A stretch of DNA of 64,000 nt, taken from contig JAFCMP010000089.1 of assembly GCA_017506865.1 (NCBI GenBank), positions 62,001 through 126,000 on the forward strand, written 5' to 3'. Shown in pieces: positions 20,677 to 31,603 of this stretch. Made by a program: the position numbers and the translations under genes. How positions within the stretch are numbered: the first letter of the stretch is position 1; each line of letters begins with the position of its first letter. The notes beneath the pieces were generated by a model that was given only the letters and a program-made list of their open reading frames with translations, made no database searches and had not been told where the DNA came from. This stretch comes from Tribonema minus. Taxonomy: Eukaryota > Sar > Xanthophyceae > Tribonematales > Tribonemataceae.

Positions 20677-23600
20677 ATGGCAGTCACGACAGTGTTATAC
20701 ACGGACGCGGCGGAGCCTGCAGTGCAGGAGGCGTCCGGGGAGTACAACTGCTTTGAGGTTGTTCACGATGGTCCTCTCACCCTGCAGCATCTCGTCAAGG
20801 CCTTCCCAGCTGGTCCAAGGTGACTGCGCCACATTTTGTTGACCGCGATGCTTGTATGATGTTGCTATAAGAGATATAGCCCGTCATGGAACGAGTTGTA
20901 TTACGCAAGAGACCGGGACGCCAAATTTAACATCAACGCGACGACGTCCAACTCCATGGGTTTGTACTCGCTTGCATGCCACTACTGGTGTGAAAAAATC
21001 TGCAAGAAAGTTGCGAGAAATCGGTGTCGCCCTGGTTCCACTCCCACTGCGACAGCCAAGTACAACAGCAGCACATTCTTTAGTCGCACACATTACCGGC
21101 GCCACAAGTGAGGCTACCCGCAACCTGCTGACCGAGCACCCAAGCACCTACCGACCGCACCGCACTGTGCCCCTAGCACCCCCCCTTCCCACCAGCACAA
21201 GCACATCCATACATCCCGACCGTGGGCACGCACACGCCTCAATCCCACCCGCAATGACACACGAGCGCCCCCCCCCCCCCCTCCCCCCCTTGCGCGCGCA
21301 ACCCGACAGCTACCAGTTCAGCGTGCGCGACACCGCCTCCGGCGCGTACGTGAGCCTGCTCAACCCCGCGTCACGCGTCGCCGCCGTCGACGGCGTCGTC
21401 GTCGCGCGCGCCGTGCCGCTGGAGGCGCCGCCAATCGTCGCGCGCGCGGCCGTCGCGGCGGAGGCGCGCCGCGCCGCCGCGCGCCGTGTGCCTCTTGAGC
21501 AGCAGCAGCAGCAGCAGCAGCGGCAGCAGCAGCAGCAGCATTACCCGGGGCACTGGCCACGGCGGAGCTCCATGGAGCAGGGCGGGGCGGGGGGCGGCGG
21601 CGGCGGGGAGGAGGGGGCGGGCGGCGCCTGGCCGATAGAGTCGCTGGGCATCAACGTTCAGCAGATCAACAAGGTGATGCGGGAGTGGCTAAAGGACACG
21701 GCATTTGAGGGGCCCGGCACAGAGCTGCATGAGGGCCATGCCGTGGTGCGAGCGCGCTGATCAAATGAAGCTGGCCTTGCACGCGGCGCTTCGAGCGCCA
21801 CGTGCCGCAGCAGCGCACGCGCTGCCGCGCCAGGCGCCGACCGCCGCCGTCGCATGCGCGCAGCGGCTCCGCCCGTAGCCTTGCTGGTGGGGGGGCTGCG
21901 CCCTGTGGGGCCCCCTCCCCCTGATCAGAACGCGCCGAGGTGGTGCAGGACATGCGCTGCTGAGGCCATTTCCGGGTGTTGTCTATGCACAGTGGATCAG
22001 GTCACAGCCTTGGTGCTCACGCGTGCCCTCACGGCTACAGCCTTGCTGATCGCGCCGGCCCTTGTGGTGCCCCCCCCCCCCCCTCCCCTCCTTGCGCAGA
22101 ACGTGGCGAGCGCTGCCTCCGGTCTCATGAAGATGGTGGGCAGCGCTGCGCAGTGGGCCTCGGAGCAGATGGGCGCGGAGGAGTACGCGCTGGGGGCGTA
22201 CAGGGTCACCAAGGTGGGGCATTGCTCAGCGGGATGCCGTACGTCTGATTCATTGGTTGAACTTGAAGTGTGATTGAGGTTCAACGTGAATTGCCCATAT
22301 CAGATCAACCCTGCCGAGGCGCGCCGTAGCTCACACGGCAGCTGCGCTCAGGCAGGACGCAGCACGCCACCACCCCGCAGCGGCGCGCGGTACCCCAGCT
22401 CGATGTTCTCACACCGTTTGCCTTCAACTTCAACTTCAGCATTGCGGTGTCTTTTGTGGGACGGGAAAACTCTGAGAGGTTGAACTTGATGTCGAGCAGG
22501 GCGCTGCTCAGCAGGCTGTCACGCATCGCCAGCGAGGTTACCTAGCGGGATGTCGATGCTCGCAGTGCGCCGACAGTCTGGGTCGGCTCAGCAGGGTGCG
22601 CAGACGGCGACGCCACTGATGCTCTTCTCCTGCAACTGCCTGCATGCGGATGCGGCGCGACGCGCATGTGTGCAGCTGCTCCCGCCTGGGGCACTGTCGC
22701 CGCACATGTGCTGCGCACTGCTGCCGCAGGAGCCATTGCCAGGGTCCCCCGACATCTATCATCAATCTGCACACACCTGGTGGTGCTGGCGTCAGCTACT
22801 GCTGAGTGCCGCTGCCCTGCGCAACTGTCTTCGCTCGCAGTGCGACTTGGAAGGGGGGGGGGGGGGTGCACATTACATGTGAGACCCGGCCAGGAAAGGC
22901 TGGTCAGCGCGGAGTGCGCGCAGTGTGGTGCAGTGTCAAGCCCACTATGTTGGCGGAGCGGCGGTGCCGTGCTCTGCTGCGGCACAGGTCAAGCCGGAGA
23001 GCGTCAGCAATGCCGCTTCTCGACACCAGCACCGCATAGCCTGTGTGTTCAGCGCACAGGCGCTCCCGGCGGCAGCGCAACTGTCGTTCTCCGCGGCGTC
23101 GCCGCCGTTGCTCGCGCTGTGCGTGACTGTCCCACGCCTAGCCCTGACCTTGACCCTCGCGCGCTCGCGTGCAGGTCAAGCACATGGCCAAGGACGGCTT
23201 CAGCCATCTTGCCCGCCGCCGCGCAACAGTCCTTGCTCGCGGCGCGCATGCACATTGTGTATGGGGGGGGCGGATACGCGAGGCAGCCGTCTACCGTTCC
23301 CAGTGTCGTGGAGCGCATACCATTTGGCCCATGATTTGGAGCAGTCTGAAGTGCCCCGAAGTTAACGCGGTGACTGGCTTCGTGCTCTGGCGCTGCGCAG
23401 GTGAAGCAGATGGCGGAGGGCGGCTTCAGCAAGGTGTACCTGGTGCGCGACGCCGCTACGCGCCAGCCCTTCGCGCTCAAGCAGATGCTCTGCCAGGAGA
23501 AGGACGCGATACGCGAGGCATACAAGGAGGTGGAGGTACGGTTTGCCGCCAGTTGCTGTTTGTTTTTGGGTGTGTGTGTGGGGGTGGGGGGTTGCACACC

Positions 23601-24244
23601 CTGAGGTGCCTACTTCAACACTGCGCGGTACACGTGCTGCGTGTGTACTGCTCTGCGAACATTGAACGGCTCGATGAAAGCTGCAGAGCGGTTGCGCTCG
23701 GCGCAGGCATGGCCGTCGGTGGCGATACGACGCTCTGCTTGGACGCGCACCGGATGCGCGGGGCACGTAGGGTTAGCTCCTAGGGTGGCCAAGCTTCCCT
23801 TCGCCAGAGCGGCAGCATTCACGCATGAGGCGCGTGAGGCAGCCAACTCCGTGCTCACAGCTGCCCAACGCTATGACAGAGACGTCCTTCGCTACATACT
23901 TGCGGTGCCGCGGTACACAGCATAGCCGCCGCCGCGCCCCAACATGCACGTCAATAGCAGCCCTGCTCAGCTCGTTCTTTAAAATCAATTCAATCTGCAG
24001 ACTTGAAGTTGGTGACGCTCCCCCCCTCCCCCCCGCGCCGCGCCCCCCCAGGTCCTGCGCGCCATCGACCACCGCTGCGTCGTCGCGCTGCTCGAGCACG
24101 CCTCCGCCGCGTCGCGCACGCACCCCGGCGCGCGCGAGTTCCTCCTCCTCTTCCCCTTCTACGCGCGCGGCACCGCGTGGGACGCGATCGTCGCCGCCAC
24201 TGCCGCCGCCGGCGGCGGCGGCGGCGGCGGCGGCGCGAGCGCGG

Positions 24245-24275
<31 letters not shown>

Positions 24276-26920
24276 CGGCGGCGGCGCGTGGCCGTTCCCC
24301 GAGGCGGCGGCGCTGCGCGTGTTCGGCGACGCGTGCGCGGGCTGCGCGGCGCTGCACCGCGCGGGCTGGGCGCACAGGGACATGAAGCCGCTGAACGTGC
24401 TCATCGACGAGCGCGGCGGCGGCGTCGTCATGGACGTCGGCTCCGCGGCGCCGTGCCGCCGCGAGGTGCGCCGCCGCCGCCGCGTTGTCGGGCTTTTGCC
24501 GCCACTCAAGTAGAGCGATGGTCAGCGCTCAGACTCTATGTCGTTAGACGGTGCAACACATCAGTTCTGGGCACAGGAGATGTTGTGATGGATGTGGGCT
24601 CCGCGGCGCCCGTGCCGCCGCGAGGTGCGCCGCTGCCGCCGCAGTGTTGGGCTCGTGCCGCCACTCAGAGCGACGGTTTGCACTCAGACTCTGTGTTGTT
24701 AAAGGGCACAACACATCAGTTCTGGGCACGGGAGATGTCGTGATGGACGTGGGCGCCGCGGCGATGTGCTGCCGTGAGGATTGTTACCGCCGCCGCTGCC
24801 GCCACTGCAGCTGGCGCGAAGTCGGCGGGCGCGTGCTGCGCAGAGAGAGGGGTCGCAGTAAGGTCTTGTGTCAGGGTTAGGGTTAGGGTTAGGGTAGCCC
24901 TCACCCTAAGGCATCGAGCATAACACTACAGTGAGTCTAGGTATGCGCAGTGGTCACAAAGACATGGGCGCTCCCCATTGTTGGTGGCAATGGCGGCGGT
25001 GGCGGCGGCAATGGCAGCATAGTAAACTTGCGCTCCGTGGACTCTTTGTGCTCGAATAAGCCTTACTCATTGTGCGTGGCCGGTCATCGACTCGCTGCCA
25101 GGGCTGCCAACCTGCCTGCGGACGATGCCAGCCTTGATGCGCAGCACTCACCGCATAGATCAAGAAGTGATGGACGTCTCCCACATCTCTCCCTGTATTA
25201 CACTTTGAAGAAGTCAGGAGCGCTCCGCGCCCCGCCCGCGGTCCAGCGCGATGACTTCCGTCGCAGGTCACCAGCCGCCACGACGACGACGCGCGACAGC
25301 ATACACGCGCAATAAACACCTGTCGCTGTTTATAGTTGTTTGCGAGCGCTCATCGCTGCGCCTGCGGTCGCCAGAACCGCTGCTGCATGCCCGCCCCTCG
25401 CGCGTGCCCCCCCCCCCCTCCCCACGCCGCGAGCCGCCGCGATGACGCTGCCACTGGCGGCTGGCAAATTCTGCAGCACGTGCAAATGACGCCTATCCGC
25501 TTCCCGCTTTCGAGCACCCCTCGCAGCGCCCGCGGTCAGCATCGTAACCGCTGCGCGATCGTGTCCCTAACCCTCACCCTCGCGACGCGCGTGTGGCAGG
25601 TCACGAGACAGGACGCGCTGCTGCTGGAGGTCGGCGCAGGCACACAGTCACCTCGTGCGTGCAAACGCCCAAGCGTTACCCTAGATAGCCCTAACCCTAG
25701 CCCTCTCTCGCCGTGGACACACGCGTCCTCCGCCGCGCCGCGGCACGTAGCCTGACTGCTGCTGCACGCTGCGCGATCGTCTTCGCCCCTCGCACCGCGC
25801 GCGCGCGTGCGGCAGGTCACGAGCCGCCAGGACGCGCTGCTGCTGGAGGACGAGGCCAACGTGCACTGCAGCGTATATACATGCGTGATGATCGCCTTCT
25901 CGGATGTATGTTTGCCAGCGCAGCGCGCCGCGCCGTTTGTCATTTGCGCGCCCCCGCCCCCCCCGTTCCGCAGGTTACGAGCCGCCAGGACGCACCGCTG
26001 CAGAAGACGTCGCAGGCGCGCATCAGTCGCCTTGTGCGTGCAATCGCATAACCCGACCCCGAACCCTCACCCTCTCTTGTGCAATCGCCTAACCCTAACC
26101 TCTCTCGCCTTTGACACGCACGTTCCCCGCCGCGCCCGGGGCGTGCAGCGCAGGTCACGAGCCGCCAGGACGCGCTGCTGCTGGAGGACGAGGCCAACGT
26201 GCACTGCAGCGCATATACACGCGTGACGGTCGTCTTTCTCTGATGTATGTTTGCACACGCCGCGCGCCGCGCCCGCGCTCAACTGTTGCGCATGTTTCGT
26301 CCACCCCCCTTCCCCCCCCCGTTCCGCAGGTCACGAGCCGGCAGGACGCGCTGCTGCTGGAGGACGAGGCCAACGTGCACTGCAGCGCGCCGTACCGCCC
26401 GCCGGAGCTCATGCACATCAACCCCGGCATGGTCCTCGACGAGCGCGTCGACGTGTGGGCGCTGGTGAGCAGCGCTCAGCACTCGCTTTCACTTTCAGAC
26501 CACTGCTGTTCACTGGCAATGTTACATGCAGACCCGGAGGCATGTGTAGTCCGAGGCGTGGTCATCGACGAGCGCATTGTCGCGCGGGTGCTGGCGAGGC
26601 GCCGCGTGTACTCACGCGCTCGCAGTCCTCAGCAACGGATGCAAACTGGGATCAGGCACTCGTCTGTGCATGTGCAAACTGGGATCAGGCACTCGTCTGT
26701 GCATGTGAGAAGTTCCGCGGGTTTTGCGCGCGACTGGCACGGTGCCAGGCGCTGTGATGCGCTTCCGAATCACCACAGTGTGTGCTTCAAGCGCGTGGAC
26801 GCGCACGCGTGGCGCGAGTCCGCTTGCGCGCACGAGCTGTGCTCGGCGCCCATTAAGCAGACGCAATCACCAAGCGCGACTGCGTCTGCTTGTGCAGTTG
26901 GGTTAAAGTTAGGGTTAGGG

Positions 26921-26956
<36 letters not shown>

Positions 26957-28422
26957 TTAGGTCTTGGGAGTCCCCACGATGTGAGCACCATGGCAGAGTG
27001 TACTCTGGAGGGTCCTTTGCAGTCACGTGGACTGCGGCATGCTGTCGCCGAAGGCGTGGGTACGGGCTGTACGGTCACAGTGCTCAACGCCGCTTGATGC
27101 AGCGCCCTTGAAACTGCTACTGTCACGCGTCACACAAGTGCTCTGCGCCTGAAGCGCCAGCGCTGCCCCATTCGCAATGAGCATTGGGCGGCACGCACTG
27201 CAAAGTGCAGCATGCCGCCACACCTGGCATGAGTACAAGCTGCATGAAACCCGCGTAGGAGTAGTTGATCGTCAGCAACATGTTGTGCGGGGCTCTCGCG
27301 CTCGCTGTGCTGCCGCCATGACACCACGCGCGAGCTGGGTGCGGGTCAGCCGGGCCGACGCGACAGCCCATCCCCCATCTATGCAATGCGGATGCTCTAC
27401 GCCAAAGCCACGCGCATTAATTCTCGAAAGCCACTTGCAGCCACACGCGAGCACCCGCAAGTCACTTCCCCCCCCCCACCCCCTAACCCCCCCCTTCCCC
27501 TCTGCTGAGCAGGGCTGCACGCTGTACGCGCTGGCGTTCGGGCGCAGCCCCTTTGAGAGCCCGCGTGACGGCGTCTTGAAGCTGGGCATCATCAAGTGAG
27601 TGAGCGCTGACTTGAAATGTTGAAGTTCGGCACAGGGGGGGTGGCAATGTCACTTGGGGTGCTCAAGACGCAGACCCCTTGGTGCGAGCGTTGTGTTTGC
27701 AATTGGGGCTCGTGCGCGCTCTATGCAGCGATTAACAACAGTACGGTCGGGCGGAACACGGCATTTGCGGCGCGAGTGCGGGGCACTTGCAAAAAGGGGG
27801 ACGACACAAGCCCGCGGTGACCCCCATGACCGTGGCATCTGAGACTCCGTTGCACACGGCCGCAGACGACGCACAGTTGGCCTCGTGTGTGTGCTGACAG
27901 GCGCCTTGCGCAGTTGTGAGAACTGCTCTGGGCCTCGCGGATGCTGCACACGAACCAGGGCTCACATGCATCAGCCGCAGACCTCCGCCCCGCATTGGTG
28001 CGGTTTCACACACTCTTTGACTCGCCGGCAACGGCAGCGATCGCCCCACAGGTCCTCAAACGCCGAGAATCTGAGAGTCGACGCCGCTGATGGCACCAAC
28101 GCTCAGACAATTTCAGTCGACATGCATGTCACCGTACGCATGCGGCAGATGTTGTCAAGTTCATTCGATGTGCATGTGACCGTACACATGCGGCGGACCA
28201 CTGACCGTGCCCCCCCCTCGTCCCCCCCCCCCCCCCCCCTCTGTGCGCCGCAGCGGGCGCTTCGACTTCCCGCGCGGCAACCGCAACGCCGCCGGCTGCG
28301 CATACAGCGCGCCCTTCTGCGGCCTCATCAGCTGGATGCTCAACCCCGACCACACGCAGCGCCCGCACCTGCCGCAGGTGCTGGAGCGCGCGGCGCGCGT
28401 GCTCGATGCTGCTGAGCGATGA
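20677..28422 (+). CDS. NAK/STK16-like Ser/Thr protein kinase with N-terminal DIX-like domain
   Basis: Exons: 20677-20819, 21310-21745, 22100-22213, 23401-23535, 24052-24465, 26330-26464, 27513-27595, 28254-28422. All phases agree; 542 residues. Residues 1-85 (start MAVTTVLYTDAAEP) resemble a DIX domain in strand pattern, which is a guess. A Gln run and Gly-rich linker follow. The kinase domain starts near residue 225: glycine loop AEGGFSKVYLV, ATP lysine in FALKQM (about 258), HRDMKPLNVL (384), DVG in place of DFG (404), activation segment HCSAPYRPPEL, DERVDVWALGCTLYALAFGR, and a C-lobe ending in ISWMLNPDHTQRP. Spacing and the PYRPPEL signature match STK16/GAK-type kinases, which act in membrane traffic in other eukaryotes. 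A poly-Gly insert lies before the HRD loop. All catalytic residues are present, so it is probably active. Confidence 0.88.
23175..23216 (+). repeat. Acceptor-side echo of kinase exon 4
   Basis: After a gtgcag acceptor, positions 23175-23216 read gtcaagcacatggccaagga and then cggcttcagc, a diverged copy of the start of exon 4 at 23401 (gtgaagcagatggcggaggg). The predicted peptide (VKHMAKDGFSHL) tracks the true glycine loop (VKQMAEGGFSKV) but runs into unrelated sequence, so it is not a usable exon. Confidence 0.8.
24575..24785 (+). repeat. Donor-side echoes of kinase exon 5
   Basis: The end of exon 5 (tggacgtcggctccgcggcg, donor GAG/GTGCGC at 24465) is repeated near 24590-24625 with its donor intact, and again near 24740-24780 without it. 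Each echo is preceded by the same caacacatcagttctgggca block, so the later echo arose by duplicating the earlier one. Confidence 0.88.
24868..24899 (+). repeat. Telomere-like TTAGGG block in an intron
   Basis: Three to four uninterrupted ttaggg units within kinase intron 5, right after the second donor echo. Too short to be a chromosome end. Confidence 0.85.
25267..26330 (+). repeat. Five acceptor-side echoes of kinase exon 6 interleaved with CCCTAA blocks
   Basis: Exon 6 starts at 26330 (gtcacgagccggcaggacgc). Copies of this start, each after a CAG acceptor, lie at 25267, 25600, 25816, 25974 and 26154. The copies at 25816 and 26154 keep about 58 exon bases (through gaggccaacgtgcactgcag). 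Spacings are about 333, 216, 158, 180 and 176. Telomere-like cctaaccct or close variants lie between them (near 25565, 25690, 26060-26100). Only the last copy continues into the conserved PYRPPEL segment. Confidence 0.92.
26903..26962 (+). repeat. Telomere-like TTAGGG array in an intron
   Basis: About eight ttaggg units with one tttaggg variant and one shortened unit, in kinase intron 6. It is interstitial: coding exons of the same gene lie on both sides. Confidence 0.92.
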
Positions 28423-28780
28423 CGCGCTGCTGCGAGACGTCGTGTGCCTGCTCAGTCGGTGGATGTAATGTAGTGGAGTGCCAGAGAGGCTGGTCGTAGA
28501 TGTTGTTTGTTGTTTGCGGGGTCTGCTAGGGTGGTGGTGCACTTCAAACAGCACATTAATGGAGTGCATGCACACACGACACGTTGGTGAAAACTTGTGC
28601 CCCTGTTCTGTTGTGCACCTGTAGGAGGAACGTGCATGTGCATGGTAATGTTGCAGCCGTGCATACCCTCGTACATTGCTCTCAGATGTCAAATGAGTGC
28701 GCCCACTACAGTAGTAGAGGCACAACTCGTCAGGATTGGCACTGGTGTGGGGCAGGCTCCCCCAGAGACCTGCCCCCATC
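28423..28780. other. Downstream of the kinase, no gene seen
   Basis: Probably the kinase 3' untranslated region followed by intergenic DNA. Base composition is less GC-rich here. No motif, repeat or RNA gene was recognised. Confidence 0.45.
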
Positions 28781-28789
28781 ACGAGCCAG

Positions 28790-29010
28790 CGGTGCTTCAG
28801 CAGCGCTCACAAGGGCGAAGGGATGAGGAACCTCCCCACGCAGGCGCACGCCGCCAAGAGCCGGCGCAACAGCAACGACTGCGATGCGAACGCAACCTAC
28901 AGCGCCTCATGCATGGGCCGCGCTCATGGCAGTGGCCATACCGCCGACTTCATCAGCACGCCTATAGACTGCCAGCCAGAGCCTGGCTGCAGGCGCTGGG
29001 CTCAGTGAGC
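28790..29010 (+). repeat. One arm of an inverted, protein-like duplication
   Basis: The plus-strand frame here (HAAKSRRNSNDCDAN, CMGRAHGSGHTADFISTPID, QPEPGCRRWAQ) is clearly related to the minus-strand frame at 29557-29751. The conserved features are Cys residues, a GS-H motif, a P-x-D motif and PGC. Similarity at protein level with nucleotide divergence suggests a formerly coding unit. I do not recognise the family. Neither arm is a complete gene. Confidence 0.6.
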
Positions 29011-29556
29011 CAAAGAGACTGCGGCGCATGATTTTTTACGCACTGCAAACGCCCCACGCAGCCGGATGCAGCCCCCCTCAAGCACAGACACAATCGCGAT
29101 GCCCAATTGCCGCTGCCGCCGTTGCTGCTGCACCCGGTCTCACAACTATGCTGAATAGTCTGCTGTCTTCGCCACCTTGTTGGAGTGTTTGTGCTGCTGC
29201 TGTAGTGACAATGGCTGTTTTGTTAGTAGGTGTTTCGCTGGAATGGCTGCAGGCAGCGACAGCATCTGTTCTGCATCGCCGCCGATGCCGCTGCTGCTGC
29301 TGCTGGCACGCATCAACGGCTGAAGGCCACACCTGCTCCCAGGTGAACGTTGTTGATCCACTACCGGCTGCGGCGCGCGAGCGTAGCAGAAGAGGTCCTC
29401 TTGGGTGCGGTCACACATACATCAGCAAGGTGGTTGCAATGGGCACTCCGGAGCCGTCATGCTTGTGCCACTGCTTGACGGGGCTGCATCCGGCTGCTTG
29501 CTTTCAGCACCTCAACTTGCACTGCGTCAACTCATGCGAGGCGTGCTCTCTTCCTC

Positions 29557-29751
29557 TCACCGAGCCAAGCACCTGCACCCGGGCACAGCGCACTCCTGGC
29601 TGAAGTCTAAAGGCATGTTGATGAGCACTGCCATGTGAGCACTGCCATGAGTGGGTACCATGCGCGAGGCGCCGTGGATCGCCTTCCCCTCGCAGCCGTC
29701 GGTGCCGCACCGGGTCTCTGCGGCGCGCGCCCGCGCAAGGAGGTCGATCAC
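29557..29751 (-). repeat. Second arm of the inverted, protein-like duplication
   Basis: The minus-strand frame contains CGTDGCEGKAIHGASRMVPT, then HGSAHMAVLINMPLDF and CAVPGCRCLA. It matches the 28.8-29.0 kb arm in the opposite orientation. The Cys and His spacing could bind a metal, but that is speculation. It may be a fragment of a multi-exon gene. Confidence 0.55.
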
Positions 29752-29889
29752 GCCTTGTTGCTGGTGGGCGCTGCGGAAGCGCTACCTGCTTGCGACAGGA
29801 CGTCTCTCTGGGATGGCTGCCCGGTGCAGTGTGGGCGTCACAAAGGCGACGATGCTGGTGGCGGCAGCAGCAGACAGGAAGTGTTCGCG

Positions 29890-30261
29890 AGCTTTCTGCA
29901 CGCGACAAATGATCCCGACATCACGGTGCTCGAGTGGTGGACGCACCGCCGTGGCTGCCTAGTGGACTCTCTAGAAAGCCTCCGGGCGCTGGCGGCGCAC
30001 GCCGCGGCCTGCGCCGGCGCCGTCTGCAATGGGCACTTCCAGGCCGCGTGGTTCCTGCACGAGCACGGATGCCCCTTTGACGCGTGCGCCGCGGCTGCGG
30101 CCGGTGGCAGCACCCAGCTGCTCGCCTGGCTGCGGAAAGTAGTCGCTGCGAGCGCGCGGCGGCGGCGGCGGCGGGCGAAGCAGACGTGCGTTGCTCAGGC
30201 CGCCACGCCGCCGAGCTGCTGGCGAGGGACAGCGCAGGGCGAGCGTCGTCGCCTGGCTTGA
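29890..30261 (+). pseudogene. Ankyrin-like repeat remnant
   Basis: The plus-strand frame holds VLEWWTHRRGC, then NGHFQAAWFLHEHGCPFDAC and AAGGSTQLLAWLRK. This is the degenerate ankyrin-type repeat common in algal and protist genomes (GH-x-x-x-x-WLHEHGCPWD style), which mediates protein binding. Only about two repeats are recognisable. Afterwards the frame becomes Arg-rich and ends at 30261. No intact start or splice model is evident, so I treat it as a fragment. Confidence 0.5.
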
Positions 30262-31603
30262 GCGGCAGCTGGATTGCAATGGAATAGGTTGCATGCACGT
30301 GGGGAGGTGCGCGCAGACTTGAGCAGAAAGGTGCTGCACGCGGGAGTCTCGTGCGACGGGCTCTTGCACTGTTTTTTACCGCTGAACCCCGGCTGAGCAG
30401 GGGGGCTGGCGGGGAGCTCGTCACAATCTCTGGGCAGCCGAAACTGAGGTGCGCCAGCAGCAAGATTCTAGGAGAATCCCACACTAAAATTGATCCCACC
30501 CTAGACACCCCATCACCTGATCCCATGCAAGGTTGATCATTTTGCGAATGCAAGCTCGCAGAACCCCTGTTCAGCAAACCATACACAGGGCCACCAGCAG
30601 TGACACCGCATGCAGTGTGCACGACAGCATACATATACATACCCAATGCACCCCCCCGCAACATGCGGTCACAGGTCGCACTGCAAGGCGGTTCAGCAGC
30701 ACGAAATGCAAAAGCGTGGAAACTTGGCGCCGCAAACGTCGAATTACATTTAAACACAGACAGTCAGCAGCATTCCGCGCTGCAAAACAGCCGCTACGAG
30801 TGGCTCCCTCCTCTGCACCGAAAATAACAACAAATCACCGCCCCGTTGCAATTGTAGCACAATACTCTGGATTGTTTCCTGTCCTGCCGTTGAACCCCCC
30901 CCTCCCCCCCATCCGAGCCTTGGGGGGGGGGGGGGGCAGCATGGGGTTGAGGGGGCACATATGAAACCTGTCAGATGTGCCGCCGGTTGACAACCCTTAC
31001 TGCAACTCTTGCCCTACTTACTCTCCCGCCTCACACACTCCGAGGACACATAGGGGCAGCGGCGGCGACGGCGATCGTGAGTGAAGCCCCTATACAATCT
31101 GCACGAACTGGGCAAGCAACTCTCCGTATTGCCAAGGCAGTGCCTCAGTCGCGCAAACGCTTCGCTGAAGCCAACGCAGCTGCCCCCGGAGGGGGAAGGG
31201 CCAGGTCATGCCTGCCCCCCCCCCCCCCCCTCCCACCCCGCCCCTACCCCTTGCCCCCTTTTTGAGCAAGCTTCTTGGCCTCTGAAATCAACTCAGCAGG
31301 GGGCGAGAGGCGCCCGAGCTGCTTCTGCCTCTCCGTCACACACCAAGCACCTGCACAGGTGTCGGCCACCAGCTGTTGTACATTGCAACGGCAGCTGCCG
31401 CACAGCTTGCGTGCTCGCTGCGCCAGGCCCCCAGCGTGCAGCGCAGTACAGCGCATATTATGTATGCCGCTTTGCTGCCGCCGCCGCTGCTGCTGCCGCT
31501 GTTGCTGCCGCCGCCGCTGCTGCCGCCGCACACGCAGCCCAGGACGGCGCCGGCCGCGGCAGCCGCAGCAGCTACGCGCACCGACGCTTGGACATTGAAA
31601 CAT
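30262..31603. other. No supported gene; C and G homopolymer runs
   Basis: Runs of C or G lie near 30645, 30893-30910, 30925-30940 and 31209-31230. A minus-strand frame at 31244-31350 (PAELISEAKKLAQK) looks coding-like and could be an alternative last exon of the SRPBCC gene, but the connection was not established. Confidence 0.4.

Noticed and set aside
25816..25873. Kinase echo segments as alternative coding exons
   Set aside because: After the copied exon start each runs into unrelated sequence before the conserved PYRPPEL segment, so none could make a functional domain.
26903..26962. Chromosome end at the TTAGGG array
   Set aside because: Exons of the same kinase gene lie on both sides, so the array is interstitial.
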